Assembly (NCBI RefSeq): GCF_020616515.1
Contig: NZ_CP085135.1
Span: 5,689,001 to 5,753,000 of the forward strand
Reading direction: 5' to 3'
DNA: 64,000 nt
From: Mesorhizobium sp. PAMC28654
Lineage (GTDB): Bacteria > Pseudomonadota > Alphaproteobacteria > Rhizobiales > Rhizobiaceae
Part shown: positions 45,651 through 55,274 of the stretch, piece by piece
Layout of the letters: the number at the start of each line of letters is the position of its first letter
How positions within the stretch are numbered: position 1 is the first letter of the stretch
The notes under the pieces: generated by a model
What the model was told of the DNA's origin: nothing
Seen by the model: only the letters and a program-made list of their open reading frames with translations
The model's database searches: none
Translations under genes and position numbers: made by a program

Positions 45651-45992
45651 CACCTGCGCTATTAGGCTCTTGAGACGTTCTGAAGGAAGTTTCTGCGCGT
45701 CTTGGTCGGCGTCAAAAAGCGGCGCGTCGGCGCGCTTCATGCCATCAGCAAGCGCACCGCCCCGATTGTGCCCTTTCAATTGCCTGTACGTTTGCGTGGG
45801 TGTGCCGGACTGGTCGAGAAACCCCATAGTCCGAAGTAGAGGAATGAGGGATCTATCGTTAGTACCCTTGAGCCCTATCGTCGTGGTAAGGAAACCATGA
45901 GTAAACTTTTCGGGTACTTTTGCTGCAGCTATCTTTTCGAAAAGCAATGGCAGGTTCTTGTTGCTTGCTAGGTACGGCAGTGAAACAGGCAT
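45651..45992 (-). pseudogene. DUF5343-like protein, 5' fragment
   Basis: The N-terminal 114 residues: MPVSLPYLASNKNLPLLFEK, IAAAKVPEKFTHGFLTTTIG, LKGTNDRSLIPLLRTMGFLD and PTQTYRQLKGHNRGGALADG. This is the DUF5343 beginning (the YLASNKNLPLLFEKI and LGLKGTNDRSLIPLL type elements). A G-rich stretch precedes ATG 45992. Reconstructed length is 205 residues. DUF5343 has no established activity; its first half looks like a winged-helix DNA-binding fold (inference). Confidence 0.75.
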
Positions 45993-46311
45993 ATTTCCCC
46001 CCCCAATGGATTTTTTAAGAAGGCCAGCATAGAGCCTCGCGTGTCTCCCGACCATTGGATTATTGGCGGCCTTTCAGACCTATTTTCAATGATGATGCTA
46101 GTTGTTTTCGGCAGTCGGCTATTGGCTTTAAAAGTGAGCCCGTAACGGACATAAAATTTCGAGCGATCAGAATCCAATGCTGAGAATCTCATTGAGCGTG
46201 TAGATTTTCGTAGAAGTGCCGTTGATACGTCCCAATACAGCCCAAATATAGCGTGGTATCGCATTGTGGTATCGTTTGTCTAAGTCATTGAATTATAATG
46301 ATCTGTCGTTG

Positions 46312-46329
46312 CCTCCGGGCCCACCATTA
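46312..46329 (+). other. attR: right boundary of the island
   Basis: An exact copy of CCTCCGGGCCCACCATTA from the tRNA 3' end. It is preceded by TGATCTGTCG (46299-46308) and two GTGGTATC motifs (46254 and 46265 area). Confidence 0.85.
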
Positions 46330-46675
46330 TCGTTGTTTATCCAAGGTTTAGCGGCATATTTTGGTTCGGTTAGCCACGTCAATGATGGCGAACCTCCATG
46401 CGTCGCGTTGATTTCATTGATTATGGCGAGCTGCCGAGAACCGCCGAGATGCCAAGTCACCGAGGGCCAGGCTTCGGAAGACGGTCGACGCGCGACTATC
46501 TATTAGGCCCGACAGCTCCCTTCGGCGCCTTGGACATCCGGCCTTGGGTTGGAATAGAGGTTTCTGCGGATCGGTGGGCTTTCGGCTAGCTCCGTGATTG
46601 GAGATAGACTGTTGATCAGCCTAATGTGAAGTGCTCCGTAGCGGGGTGCCTCAGAGAAACGAAGTGGAGAATTTG
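46330..46675. other. Intergenic region right of the island
   Basis: A 346-bp region. Short open frames exist (for example at 46398-46589), but none has a ribosome site or recognisable domain. It returns to chromosome-like GC content. Confidence 0.35.
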
Positions 46676-47182
46676 ATGCGGAACACGATGCTTGGCTTCG
46701 CGGCGCTCGCGCTCGCCGCGTGCCAATCGGCTCCTGAAGCGCCGCAACCCGCTCTCGAACCTGTGTCGAATCCTGCTGTCATTCCTCCCCAGCCTGCCTT
46801 GGATCCTGCCGCTGCTTCCCCCGGTTCGGCAATCATGGATCAATCCGTGACAATCACTCCGCCCGCAAAGAGTGTTGCAACAAAGTACGCTGCTTTTTCG
46901 GGCATATGGGCCGGACGATTGGAGGGCAAATATGAAGGTAGGCTGGCTGTTCAATCTGTTTCTTCGAACGGACAGGTGACGGTTACCTATGCGTGGGGCA
47001 ACCTGGGCGATAACAATCCGGGAGAGGCCGCCGGTGCCGGGAAAATTGCGGGGACCACGTTGAAGCTTGGGCGCCTCCCGAATGGCGCGGACGTCAGCTT
47101 CAGGATGCTGCCCGACGGAACCCTTGCTGGAACCTATGCGCTTGCCGGCCAGACCTACACGGGCGCTTTCATCAGGCAATGA
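46676..47182 (+). CDS. Predicted lipoprotein of unknown function
   Basis: A 168-residue protein. The signal peptide MRNTMLGFAALALAAC ends in the lipobox LAAC, so it should be lipidated at C16. A Pro/Ala-rich linker follows (about residues 20-50), then a C-terminal beta-rich domain with GIWAGRLEGKYEGRLAVQSV, GEAAGAGKIAGTTLKLGRLP and LAGTYALAGQTYTGAFI, which suggests a small beta-barrel. GGAG precedes the ATG. No family is recognised with confidence. Confidence 0.75.
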   Translation: MRNTMLGFAALALAACQSAPEAPQPALEPVSNPAVIPPQPALDPAAASPGSAIMDQSVTITPPAKSVATKYAAFSGIWAGRLEGKYEGRLAVQSVSSNGQVTVTYAWGNLGDNNPGEAAGAGKIAGTTLKLGRLPNGADVSFRMLPDGTLAGTYALAGQTYTGAFIRQ

Positions 47183-47434
47183 TCAAGGAAGCACCTGGTT
47201 GATCGCGCTCCAGCGGGTTTTGATCCGCAATCGAGTTTGTACCTACTTACGACCGCCAGTTAGTCGGTAGGACATGTTGGCCAGGTAGCTTGATCAACTC
47301 CTCCGGGCCATGCGGCGCATCCGCATCGAAGAGAAAGAATCCCGGAAAAAATATGCGGCGTTCGAGATGGGAAAAATAGGATAACAGAGCTTGCCGCTTG
47401 CCCTTGATTTGGTTGCCCGCGTGATGAAAACTGC

Positions 47435-48580
47435 GTGGGCTTGGGGGAGCAATTGCAGAATATTGTCTTTGACCAGAAATTCATAACCGACACCTCCGCT
47501 CAGATCGCCGAAACGGCCGAGCGCGCCGTCTTCGATGCGAATGCGTGGGACGATTTTGTTGAACTGCTCGGGGGTGCGTTTCCTGGCACGTGCATCGTGT
47601 TCCAGCGTCTCGACCTGCGCCGGAACAGGGTCGACTATGACCGCGTCCTGAACATGGATCCGGATGACGAGGCCAGCTATCGGCAGTATTATTGCACCTT
47701 GAATCCATGGATTGCGCCCATGCGCTCCGTACCGTCCGGCACGGTGATGGTCAGTGAGCGTGACTGCCCCTCCGGCGGCTTCAGTCATACGGAATTCTAC
47801 GACTGGCTGCATCCCGAACTGCGCGCGGGGGCGGCGATCATTCTGGAAGCGGGTGGCGAGAACCTGGCCGCGGTAGCAGTGCATTACGGTGTCGATCGCG
47901 CCGACGCCTATGACCAACCCGTGTCGCAATTGCTGCATGGCATCAGCAGGCCGCTGCTGCGATCGGCGGAAGCGGCACGCCTGTTCGAACAGGCCATGGA
48001 CCGCGAGAGGTCGGCTGCCGCGATCGCTTCGCGCTCCGGCGATGTCGCGTGTGTCGTCGATGGGCAGTTGAGGGTCAAGGAGGCGAACGCGCGGGCCGAG
48101 AGCGAATTCCAGCGTCGCAAGGTGGTCTCGATGCGGGCCGGCAAGTTTTCGCTATCGGCATCCGATATCAATGGCTGGCTGGCGGATACGCTCCGCCTTT
48201 GGGCTGCGGGCGTGGAGCCGGACGCGACGACACGCGTTCTCCTTGCCGATGGTGCCTATCAGATCGGCATTACGCGCCTTCCCAGGGGAGCCGGGATGCA
48301 CTCCCTGTTTTCCGGCGGTCCGCTCTTTCTCGTCATCGTGCGCAACCTGTCCGTGCCGGCCGAACCCGGAACGATGGCGGATCTGGCCACCGCCTTCGGC
48401 CTGACACTCGCTGAACGGAGGCTTTGCGAGGTGCTCTTGCTTGGCCATTCCCCGAAGGAAGCCGCCGAGATGCTGGGGATAGCGTCCGAAACGGCCAGGC
48501 ACAGGCTGAAGGTGATCTTTCAAAAGACCGACACCCACAAGCAGAGCCAGTTGATCGCGCTTCTGGGTCGCCTGCTCTGA
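47435..48580 (+). CDS. LuxR-type helix-turn-helix transcriptional regulator
   Basis: A 381-residue protein starting at GTG. Residues 1-200 look like a GAF/PAS-type sensor (AWDDFVELLGGAFPGTCIVF). A second region near 205-240 has a PAS-like start (VACVVDGQLRVKEANARAES). The C-terminus is a LuxR helix-turn-helix: LTLAERRLCEVLLLGHSPKE, AAEMLGIASETARHRLKVIF, QKTDTHKQSQLIALL. It stands alone, so targets and ligand are unknown. Confidence 0.82.
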   Translation: MGLGEQLQNIVFDQKFITDTSAQIAETAERAVFDANAWDDFVELLGGAFPGTCIVFQRLDLRRNRVDYDRVLNMDPDDEASYRQYYCTLNPWIAPMRSVPSGTVMVSERDCPSGGFSHTEFYDWLHPELRAGAAIILEAGGENLAAVAVHYGVDRADAYDQPVSQLLHGISRPLLRSAEAARLFEQAMDRERSAAAIASRSGDVACVVDGQLRVKEANARAESEFQRRKVVSMRAGKFSLSASDINGWLADTLRLWAAGVEPDATTRVLLADGAYQIGITRLPRGAGMHSLFSGGPLFLVIVRNLSVPAEPGTMADLATAFGLTLAERRLCEVLLLGHSPKEAAEMLGIASETARHRLKVIFQKTDTHKQSQLIALLGRLL

Positions 48581-48716
48581 TGTAGGCATAACACTCCAAT
48601 CATGTTGACGCGCTCAAGGCAGGAGGCGAGGGGAGTCAGATAAGCTGTCTCCACACGCATCTCAGCCTAAATCAGAGTTGTTCAGCGTCTCGCGGAAACG
48701 CCCTATCCCTTTTGAT

Positions 48717-48754
48717 GCAATTCCAAACGGAAAACGGTTTCACATCGGAATTGC
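48717..48754. repeat. Palindromic intergenic repeat with GCAATTCC arms
   Basis: Outer arms GCAATTCC (48717-48724) and GGAATTGC (48747-48754) enclose an A-rich core with GGAAAACGGTTT. A half copy (GCAATTCCGGACGGAAAACC) occurs at 56069-56088, so this is a second dispersed repeat family. Confidence 0.65.
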
Positions 48755-48768
48755 TCCAGGACGCCCGA

Positions 48769-49991
48769 TCACCACCAGATCATTGGAGTCTTGGTCAGCA
48801 ATTCCTGACCGGTCTCGGTTATGATGAAGTTCTGCTCGAAAGCCGCCGAGCCCCCCTCCGGATCGCTAAGGAAGAACTCCGACGAAACCACCATGCCAGG
48901 CTGGTAGGGCGTATCGACCAGCTGGATTTCGGGATCGAGCGTTTCGGCCTCTTTCGCGAAAACCGGCACGGGAAACTGCCAGAAGGTTCCGGTGCCATGG
49001 CCGTAAATTGGCCATTGGCCCAGCCCCTGTTCGGAGTCAAAGAAGCCGACCTTTTGCGCCAGCTTGTCACCAGCCCTGCCAATGTCGCGGGCGGTAATGC
49101 CCGGCTTGTACATGGCTCGCACCTCTTCGACGACCATGGCACAATCCTCGATTACCCGCTTCTGTGCCGCGCTCGGCTTGTTGCCGCACACCGCCGTTCG
49201 GCCGGGTCGATCCAATAGCCGTGCATGATCGGGCCGTAGACCCAACCGCGGACAATATCGCCATGCTCGGGACGGCTTTTCGAAAAACTGTAGAACGGAT
49301 CGCTCCACATCTGCGCGCGAGACGCGGGCCCATGGTTCACCGAAACGCGGTGGAAGCCACCGCCGGCCCGCATGATGATACCGGCCGCGCGCGCCGCAGC
49401 CTCGGTTTCCATCTCGCCAGCGATCAATGCTTCCATCATCGCACCAAGCGCCTTGCCGGCGACTTCACCGGCCTCGCGGTAGGCGTCAAGTTCGGCCGGC
49501 GACTTGATCAACTGCGGCCGGTACAGAAGATGGTCGCAAGGCGTCCATCGGATCTCGGGGGCGGCCGCGATCATCAACCGGTAGAAATCCACCGGCAGAG
49601 TGTCTTCACCGACGTAGCAGATGTTCTCGGTGAGGCCGAGTGCGCGGACCCGCTGCGCAACTCCGGCGGCGAGATTGTCATGCTGATGCTTCTCGCCGCA
49701 GGCAACCGTTCCGTCGGGAATGCCGGCGAGCGACTCGATCGTATGCAGTTCCGGCTCGTGGCCCGGCCGCATCAGGACGGCGGCGAACGACGACCCTACG
49801 TTCCAGCCGAAGTTCGGCTCCTGGCCCGAGGCGTGCGTGGCATAATCGGTGAGCCAGAGAACATTGCCGGCGCGATCATAACCGCCACCGCTGCGCGACC
49901 AGATGACGGCGGCTTCAAAGCCGAGCCGCTTCATCTCGGCATGGACCTTTTTCCAACGGGCTTCGTATTCGTCACGGGTGAAGCGAATCAT
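48769..49991 (-). CDS. M24-family metallopeptidase (Xaa-Pro dipeptidase type), with one apparent frameshift
   Basis: An N-terminal creatinase-like domain (MIRFTRDEYEARWKKVHAEM, then NVLWLTDYATHASGQ) and C-terminal pita-bread domain: HRVSVNHGPASRAQMWSDPF, GYWIDPGRTAVCGNKPSAAQ after correction, PIYGHGTGTFWQFPVPVF and SSEFFLSDPEGGSAAFEQNF. The frame breaks near 49202, where CCCGGCC should be one base longer; corrected length is 407 residues. The usual metal-ligand spacing looks degenerate, so activity on Xaa-Pro peptides is uncertain. It overlaps the ABC ATPase gene by 20 bp, as the last gene of the peptide importer operon. Confidence 0.75.
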
Positions 49992-51816
49992 GTCTGTTTT
50001 CTGTCCTCTGAGACGTTACATGGAAAACCGGGCTGCCCGCGGCCGTGTCCGGACGCGACGCGATCAGACGTCGGGCAAGATCGCTTTTTGGTGCGGCAAG
50101 CAGGATCGGGGTGGGTGCGTGCTCGACGATCAGACCCTGATCGAGCACGTAGATGCGGTCGGAGATGCTGCCGACGACACCCAGGTCATGGGAAATGACG
50201 AGCAGTGACACGCCTTCTTCTTCGGTGAGATCACGCAACAGTTCGATGACCACGGCCTGGACCGATACATCGAGGGCCGAGGTCGCCTCGTCGCAGATGA
50301 TCAGATCCGGACCGCAGGCCAAGGCCTGGGCGATCGCGGCGCGTTGCAACTCGCCACCGGAAAGCTGCGCGGGATAGGCGTCGGCCGCCTCGGTCGGCAG
50401 ACGCACACGTTCCAGCAGGTGAAGGAGGTGCGGCCGGCCGGACTGCCCGGCCCGGTCGGGATCGGAGAGCATGCGCATGGCGCGCTGCAGCGTCGCGCCG
50501 ATGGTGAATTGCGGATTGAATGACACATAGGGGTTTTGCAGCACCATCTGCACCGCCCGAAGCTGATCGCGCGTTCGCCGGGAAACCCGTGGCGAAAGCG
50601 AAGTGCCGTTCAAGCGGATATCACCCGCTTCACGATCGACAAGGCCGGCGACGCAACGGCCGAGTGTGGTCTTGCCGCTTCCCGATTGGCCGAGCAGCGC
50701 AACGCGCTCGCCACGATGGATCGTCAGTGAGACGTTTTGCAGAACCCTCTGGCCACGATAGGCTACCGTCAGGTCGCGGATGTCGAGCACGGGCTGTTCG
50801 GAAGCCGTGTCACGCTTCCTCTCTCCGACCGGGGCTGGATCGGCGACGGTGGCCTCGGCATGATAGGGACAGCTCACCCAGTGCTCGGGCCCGGCCTCCT
50901 GGGATAGAGGGATCTCTACACGACAATTGTCATGGGCCTGCGGGCAGCGCGGCGAGAAAAGGCAGCCACCCCTGCGGCGGTTGGGCGGCGGCGCGCTGCC
51001 ATGCATGCCGCGCGGCCGGAAGCCCGGGCGCGCCACCGCCCCGATCAATCCACGAGTGTAGGGATGCGCGGGCACTTTCAGCAGGGCCCGCGTCGGCCCT
51101 TGCTCCACCACCCGCCCAGCATAGAGCACGAGCGTGGCGCCGCAGAGTTCTTCGACAACCTCCAGGTCGTGGCTGATCACCACCACCGCGACGCCGGTGC
51201 GCGCGCGCAGGCGTCCCACTTCATCGAGAATGCGCTTCTGGGTGATCATGTCGAGGCCCGTCGTGGGTTCGTCCAGAACCAGGACCCGCGGCTCAGCGGC
51301 CATGGCGGCCGCGATGGCAAGGCGCTGCTGCTGGCCGCCCGACAATTGATGCGGATAGCGCTTCAGGAACGCGGAGTCCGAGGGCAGGTCGACGAGACCC
51401 ATGGCTCTTGCAATGCTGTCGGGGCCGTAGCGTTCGGGCGCATGGATGCGCAGCATCTCGGCCACGATATCGCCCGCGCGCATCGACGGGTTGAGAGCGC
51501 TCGGGGCGTCTTGCGGCACATAGGCGATCTGCCGCCCGCGCAGCGCGGCCACCTCTTTGGGGCCGGCGGCGAGGATGTCGCGGCCTGCGATTTCGACCCG
51601 GCCACTGGCGATCCTGATACCCGGGCCGGTATGGCCGACGAGGGCCATCGCCAGCGTCGTCTTGCCGCTGCCGGATTCGCCGACGATGCCAAGGGAGCCG
51701 CCGGGGGCCAGTGCGAACCCCACGTTCTCGACAATGGGGGACCCGCTGACAAGGCCGATCGACAGATCGTGAACCGCCAAGGCCGGCCCGTGCCGGGTGT
51801 GATCCAGCGCCTTCAT
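49972..51816 (-). CDS. Peptide/nickel-type ABC transporter, fused double ATP-binding protein (DppD-DppF type)
   Basis: A 614-residue protein with two complete ATPase domains. First: Walker A GIVGESGSGKTTLAMALVGH, signature HQLSGGQQQRLAIAAAMAAE, Walker B VLVLDEPTTGLD, and an oligopeptide-transport Cys-rich tail (GGCLFSPRCPQAHDNC). Second: Walker A ALLGQSGSGKTTLGRCVAGL, signature AQLSGGELQRAAIAQALACG, Walker B LIICDEATSALDVSVQ. The fusion replaces separate DppD and DppF subunits. The start overlaps the upstream permease stop (ATGA). Confidence 0.93.
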   Translation of the reverse strand: MKALDHTRHGPALAVHDLSIGLVSGSPIVENVGFALAPGGSLGIVGESGSGKTTLAMALVGHTGPGIRIASGRVEIAGRDILAAGPKEVAALRGRQIAYVPQDAPSALNPSMRAGDIVAEMLRIHAPERYGPDSIARAMGLVDLPSDSAFLKRYPHQLSGGQQQRLAIAAAMAAEPRVLVLDEPTTGLDMITQKRILDEVGRLRARTGVAVVVISHDLEVVEELCGATLVLYAGRVVEQGPTRALLKVPAHPYTRGLIGAVARPGFRPRGMHGSAPPPNRRRGGCLFSPRCPQAHDNCRVEIPLSQEAGPEHWVSCPYHAEATVADPAPVGERKRDTASEQPVLDIRDLTVAYRGQRVLQNVSLTIHRGERVALLGQSGSGKTTLGRCVAGLVDREAGDIRLNGTSLSPRVSRRTRDQLRAVQMVLQNPYVSFNPQFTIGATLQRAMRMLSDPDRAGQSGRPHLLHLLERVRLPTEAADAYPAQLSGGELQRAAIAQALACGPDLIICDEATSALDVSVQAVVIELLRDLTEEEGVSLLVISHDLGVVGSISDRIYVLDQGLIVEHAPTPILLAAPKSDLARRLIASRPDTAAGSPVFHVTSQRTENRHDSLHP

Positions 51817-52646
51817 GCTTCATTCTCCGGCAATTCGGCACCGTGGCGACGCCCGGAGGTCTTGGGCCACGCGTCGAACATCAGGTTCACGCCAACCGTC
51901 AGCAGGGCGATCATCGCCGCGGGCGCGAGCACTGCCCAGGGCTGCAGTGCCAGCCCGTTGCGGTTCTCGGCCGCCATCAAGCCCCAGTCGGCCGTGGGCG
52001 GGCGTAGCCCCACGCCGAGAAAGCTGGCGCTCGTGATGAGCAGGATCGAGACCGTGATCCGCAGGCCCAGGTCAGCCAGCATCGTGGCGCGGATATTGGG
52101 CAGCAATTCGCGCCACATTATCGACCATGTGCTTTCACCGCGCAGGCGGGCCGCATCGACATAGCCGCTTGTAGCCACCTCGCTTGCCGCGGCGCGCACG
52201 AGGCGCGCGACCCAGGGTACCTGGCTCGCCGCCACCGCGATCACCGCCGCGGTGACGCCGCCAGCGGTCGAGGCCGCCAGGAGGAGAACCAGCAACAGCG
52301 GGGGAAAGGCCAGCAGGCAGTCGAAGAGCCAGAGAGCAGAGGCGCTCAGCGCCCGGCTGTGCAATGCCGTGAACAGTCCAACGGGCGCGCCCACGGCATA
52401 GACGAGCGCGGTGGTGGCCGTGACCAGAAGCAGGATGGTGAACCCGCCATTCATCAATCGGGTCAGCACGTCGCGGCCATAGCCGTCGAGGCCCAGTGGA
52501 TGCCCCGGTGTCGGCATCATGAACGGCCGCCCGACGATTTCGGTCGAACCGCTGAAGAAAGCGGGTCCGAACAATGCAATCGCGACGACTCCCAGCACGA
52601 TGCCTGTTCCGACAACGCCGCTTGGGCTCAATTCCCTTAAACGCAT
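51813..52646 (-). CDS. Peptide-type ABC transporter permease (DppC-like)
   Basis: A 277-residue inner-membrane permease. It begins MRLRELSPSGVVGTGIVLGV and has GHPLGLDGYGRDVLTRLMNG, the mark of DppC/OppC proteins, and the EAA-loop region AARLRGESTWSIMWRELLPN that contacts the ATPase. The start is 2 bp after the partner permease stop, and its own stop overlaps the ATPase ATG, so expression is coupled. A longer open frame is an artefact. Confidence 0.9.
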   Translation of the reverse strand: MRLRELSPSGVVGTGIVLGVVAIALFGPAFFSGSTEIVGRPFMMPTPGHPLGLDGYGRDVLTRLMNGGFTILLLVTATTALVYAVGAPVGLFTALHSRALSASALWLFDCLLAFPPLLLVLLLAASTAGGVTAAVIAVAASQVPWVARLVRAAASEVATSGYVDAARLRGESTWSIMWRELLPNIRATMLADLGLRITVSILLITSASFLGVGLRPPTADWGLMAAENRNGLALQPWAVLAPAAMIALLTVGVNLMFDAWPKTSGRRHGAELPENEA

Positions 52647-52648
52647 TC

Positions 52649-53599
52649 TCAGAACCTCAGAGTTCGCAGCTTGGGCGTGACCAGGATGATCAGCGTGTCG
52701 GTGAGCAGCATGACCAGCGCGTAGATCACGGTGATCGTGGCAACGAGACCAAGCACGACATTCAGGTCGCGCTGCTGGGTGGCTTCGACCGCGAGCGTCC
52801 CGATGCCTGGGAACTGGAACACGTTCTCGACTACGATGATGCCGCCCAGAAGGTAAAGCAGGGTGAGCGAGATGACCTGGATGCCCGGCGCGAGACAGTT
52901 GCGCAGCGCATATTTCCAGACGATACGGCCCTCGGGAATCCCGTTGAGCCGCGCGGTCAGAACCACGCGCCCGCCCATCGCTTCGGCCACGTTGGCGCGG
53001 ATGATCCGGGCCGGATAGCCCAGATTGGTGATGACCAGTGTGAGGCATGGCAGAACCAGAACCGAGGGGTTGCTCCATGGACCTTGCGCCGCGTCGAAGA
53101 GCGCGATGGGCGGGAAGAGATGCCATTTCACGCCAAGCCAATAGGCCAGCAGCGTCCCCAGGAAGAACTCCGGCATCGACAGCAATACCAGCGAGATGAC
53201 CGACAGACCGCGGTCCATGCCTCCGCCGGCCAGGGCGCCGGCAAGGGCGCCGGTCGCCACGGCGAGCGGCACCAGAAGCGCCGCCGCAATGCCCGCGAGG
53301 ATCAGGCTGTTTCGCAGCCGGGGCGTGATGATTTCGGAAACAGGTCTCGGCGAGGTGAGCGCCGGTCCCAGATCGCCTTGCACCGCCCTCAGCCCCCAGC
53401 GAAGGAAGCGCTGGGCGACGGGATCGTTGAGGTTGAGACGTTCGCGCACCTCGGCCAGCCTCTCGGGACTGGCCGAGCGCCCGGAGACGAAATTGGCCGC
53501 GTCGCCGGGCAGCAGGGTTACGGCAATGAAGGTCGCCAGGCAGACCACCAAGACGAGACCCGCCCCGGAAATGGTCCGGGTCAAAAGGAACCGGCTCAT
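52649..53599 (-). CDS. Peptide-type ABC transporter permease (DppB-like)
   Basis: A 316-residue permease: MSRFLLTRTISGAGLVLVVC, then PEFFLGTLLAYWLGVKWHLF and the EAA loop TARLNGIPEGRIVWKYALRN, followed by the usual LLYLLGGIIVVENVFQFPGI. It pairs with the DppC-like protein to form the channel. ATG 53632/53635 (MMSLKPTFGANT) is a possible longer start. Confidence 0.9.
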   Translation of the reverse strand: MSRFLLTRTISGAGLVLVVCLATFIAVTLLPGDAANFVSGRSASPERLAEVRERLNLNDPVAQRFLRWGLRAVQGDLGPALTSPRPVSEIITPRLRNSLILAGIAAALLVPLAVATGALAGALAGGGMDRGLSVISLVLLSMPEFFLGTLLAYWLGVKWHLFPPIALFDAAQGPWSNPSVLVLPCLTLVITNLGYPARIIRANVAEAMGGRVVLTARLNGIPEGRIVWKYALRNCLAPGIQVISLTLLYLLGGIIVVENVFQFPGIGTLAVEATQQRDLNVVLGLVATITVIYALVMLLTDTLIILVTPKLRTLRF

Positions 53600-53660
53600 C
53601 GTGTTGGCGCCAAAGGTCGGTTTCAGGCTCATCATGCGATCCATCCCGCTCTCCCTGCGA

Positions 53661-55244
53661 TCAGTGCTTGATCCAGAGATTGCCCAGGCCGGACGGCAGG
53701 AAGCCGACTTCGGCGCCGGCCAGCCCCTCATAACCTCCGACGCGGTCGCTGAATGCCGTGACCGGGGTCTGGATGCCCCAGACGATGTATCCGCCATCGT
53801 CCCAGAGCGAGCGTTGCAAGGCCGCGAACTGGCCGTTTCGGGCCTTGGGGTCGAGTTCCGCCTCGGCCTTGGCGAAGGCCGCGTCGAAGGCTGGTTTCTT
53901 GTTCGCCGTCTCATTGGCATAAGAGGCCTGAAGCAGCCCGGTACGGGCCATTTCCTGGAAGGAAACGCCCTTCCATTCCGTGGTGCCGAATGGCACCTGG
54001 AGATAGACCGACTGGGTGTTGTAGAGGTCGGCGGGGCTGATCTGCCGGATCGAGATGTCGATCCCCGCCTTCTTGGCGCTTTCCTTGAACACCGTCGCGC
54101 ACTCCAGCATGCCCACGACCGGGGCGGTCACAAGCTCTACCTCGAGCTTGCCGATACCGGCCTTGTCGAGCAGCTTGCGTGCGCCTTCCGGATCGTATTC
54201 CCGCTGCGGAATGTCGCGGGCGTAGGAGGGATGGGAAGGGCCGAAGAGGTCGTTGCCCACGGTGCCACGACCATCGAGCGCCACTTCGACACATTTCTTG
54301 CGATCGATGGCAAGGCGCAGCGCCTGGCGCACTTCGACCTTGTCGAAGGGCGACTTGTCCTGGCGCATGTAAAAGGCCGGGGCCGTGGAGCCACTGCCAT
54401 AGACGACGGAATATCCGGGTGCCCCTTCAAGCTGCGCCGCGAAATAGGGCGGGACATTCACGGCCAGATCGATCTGGCCCGAGAGAAGCGCGTTGATCCG
54501 GGCATTATCGTCGTCGATCTCGATCATGTCGAGCTTGTCCAACGCCACCGGGCTTCCCCAATAGGCCTCGTTTCGGGCCAGTTCCGTGCGGACGCCGGGA
54601 ACCCAGTTGACGATCTTGTAAGGCCCGGTTCCGATTGCCGTCGTTGAAAAATCGGTGGTCCCGTCCTTGATGATCGATGCGCTTGCATCCGAGACGACAC
54701 GGTCGAACTCGGCATTGGGAGCGTTCAAGACGAATTCGACCGTCAGGTCGTCCACGACCCGGCTTTTCTCGAGATCGATCATCGAGAAGTTCGCGGCGGC
54801 GAAATAGCCGCGCCCGACCGCGGATTTGAACGAGTAGAGCACGTCCCTGGCAGTCAGCGGCGTGCCGTCGTGGAACTTGACCCCCGGGCGCAGCTTCACC
54901 GTCCAGACGCTGGCATCCGCGTTCGGCGTGATCGCCTGCGCCAACATAAGCTCGGGCTTGCCGCTTTCGTTGATCTTCGTCAGGCGGTCGAACACGGCCG
55001 AAATCCGTGCCAGTTCCAGAATGGTCAGCCAGGTTGTCGGGTCGAGCTTGTCCGCCGCCCCGCCGCCCACCCAGGCGGCCCTCAACGTGCCCCCGACCTG
55101 TGGCGCCTCGGCACCCACCGCCTGCGGTCCGGCGATCATCAGACCGGCGCCGAGGCAAGCCGCAAAAACGGGCATCCAGCCTCGTTTCTCCCGAAGTCGC
55201 GCGAACATGCGATCCGACATGCGGACCGTGTTTGTACTCTTCAT
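53661..55244 (-). CDS. Peptide-type ABC transporter periplasmic binding protein (family 5)
   Basis: A 527-residue SBP_bac_5 protein. After MKSTNTVRMSDRMFARLREK it has a signal segment (MPVFAACLGAGLMIAGPQAV). Then come VGGTLRAAWVGGGAADKLDP, WTVKLRPGVKFHDGTPLTAR, DVLYSFKSAVGRGYFAAANF and VEVRQALRLAIDRKKCVEVA, all typical. It brings peptides or related solutes to the permease pair encoded next. First gene of the operon; a TetR gene is divergent. Confidence 0.92.
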   Translation of the reverse strand: MKSTNTVRMSDRMFARLREKRGWMPVFAACLGAGLMIAGPQAVGAEAPQVGGTLRAAWVGGGAADKLDPTTWLTILELARISAVFDRLTKINESGKPELMLAQAITPNADASVWTVKLRPGVKFHDGTPLTARDVLYSFKSAVGRGYFAAANFSMIDLEKSRVVDDLTVEFVLNAPNAEFDRVVSDASASIIKDGTTDFSTTAIGTGPYKIVNWVPGVRTELARNEAYWGSPVALDKLDMIEIDDDNARINALLSGQIDLAVNVPPYFAAQLEGAPGYSVVYGSGSTAPAFYMRQDKSPFDKVEVRQALRLAIDRKKCVEVALDGRGTVGNDLFGPSHPSYARDIPQREYDPEGARKLLDKAGIGKLEVELVTAPVVGMLECATVFKESAKKAGIDISIRQISPADLYNTQSVYLQVPFGTTEWKGVSFQEMARTGLLQASYANETANKKPAFDAAFAKAEAELDPKARNGQFAALQRSLWDDGGYIVWGIQTPVTAFSDRVGGYEGLAGAEVGFLPSGLGNLWIKH

Positions 55245-55274
55245 CACATCGTGCTCCCCTGCTGCGCTTCTGCG

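Larger units (their letters stand above)
40347..46329. mobile_element. Genomic island remnant integrated at the tRNA-Ile 3' end
   Basis: About 6.0 kb bounded by an 18-bp direct repeat of the tRNA end. Its flanks are AT-rich compared with the chromosome, with GTGGTATC repeats near both ends that look like integrase arm sites. No integrase gene remains. Without the insertion sequences the native content is about 1.9 kb: a two-gene operon (DUF5343-like, HEPN) on the minus strand. An internal tRNA-end-like segment at 40628 suggests two elements once lay in tandem. Confidence 0.8.

Noticed and set aside
45968..46264. 98-codon minus-strand frame next to the island's right end
   Set aside because: It overlaps the start of the DUF5343-like gene in another frame and has no ribosome site or domain.
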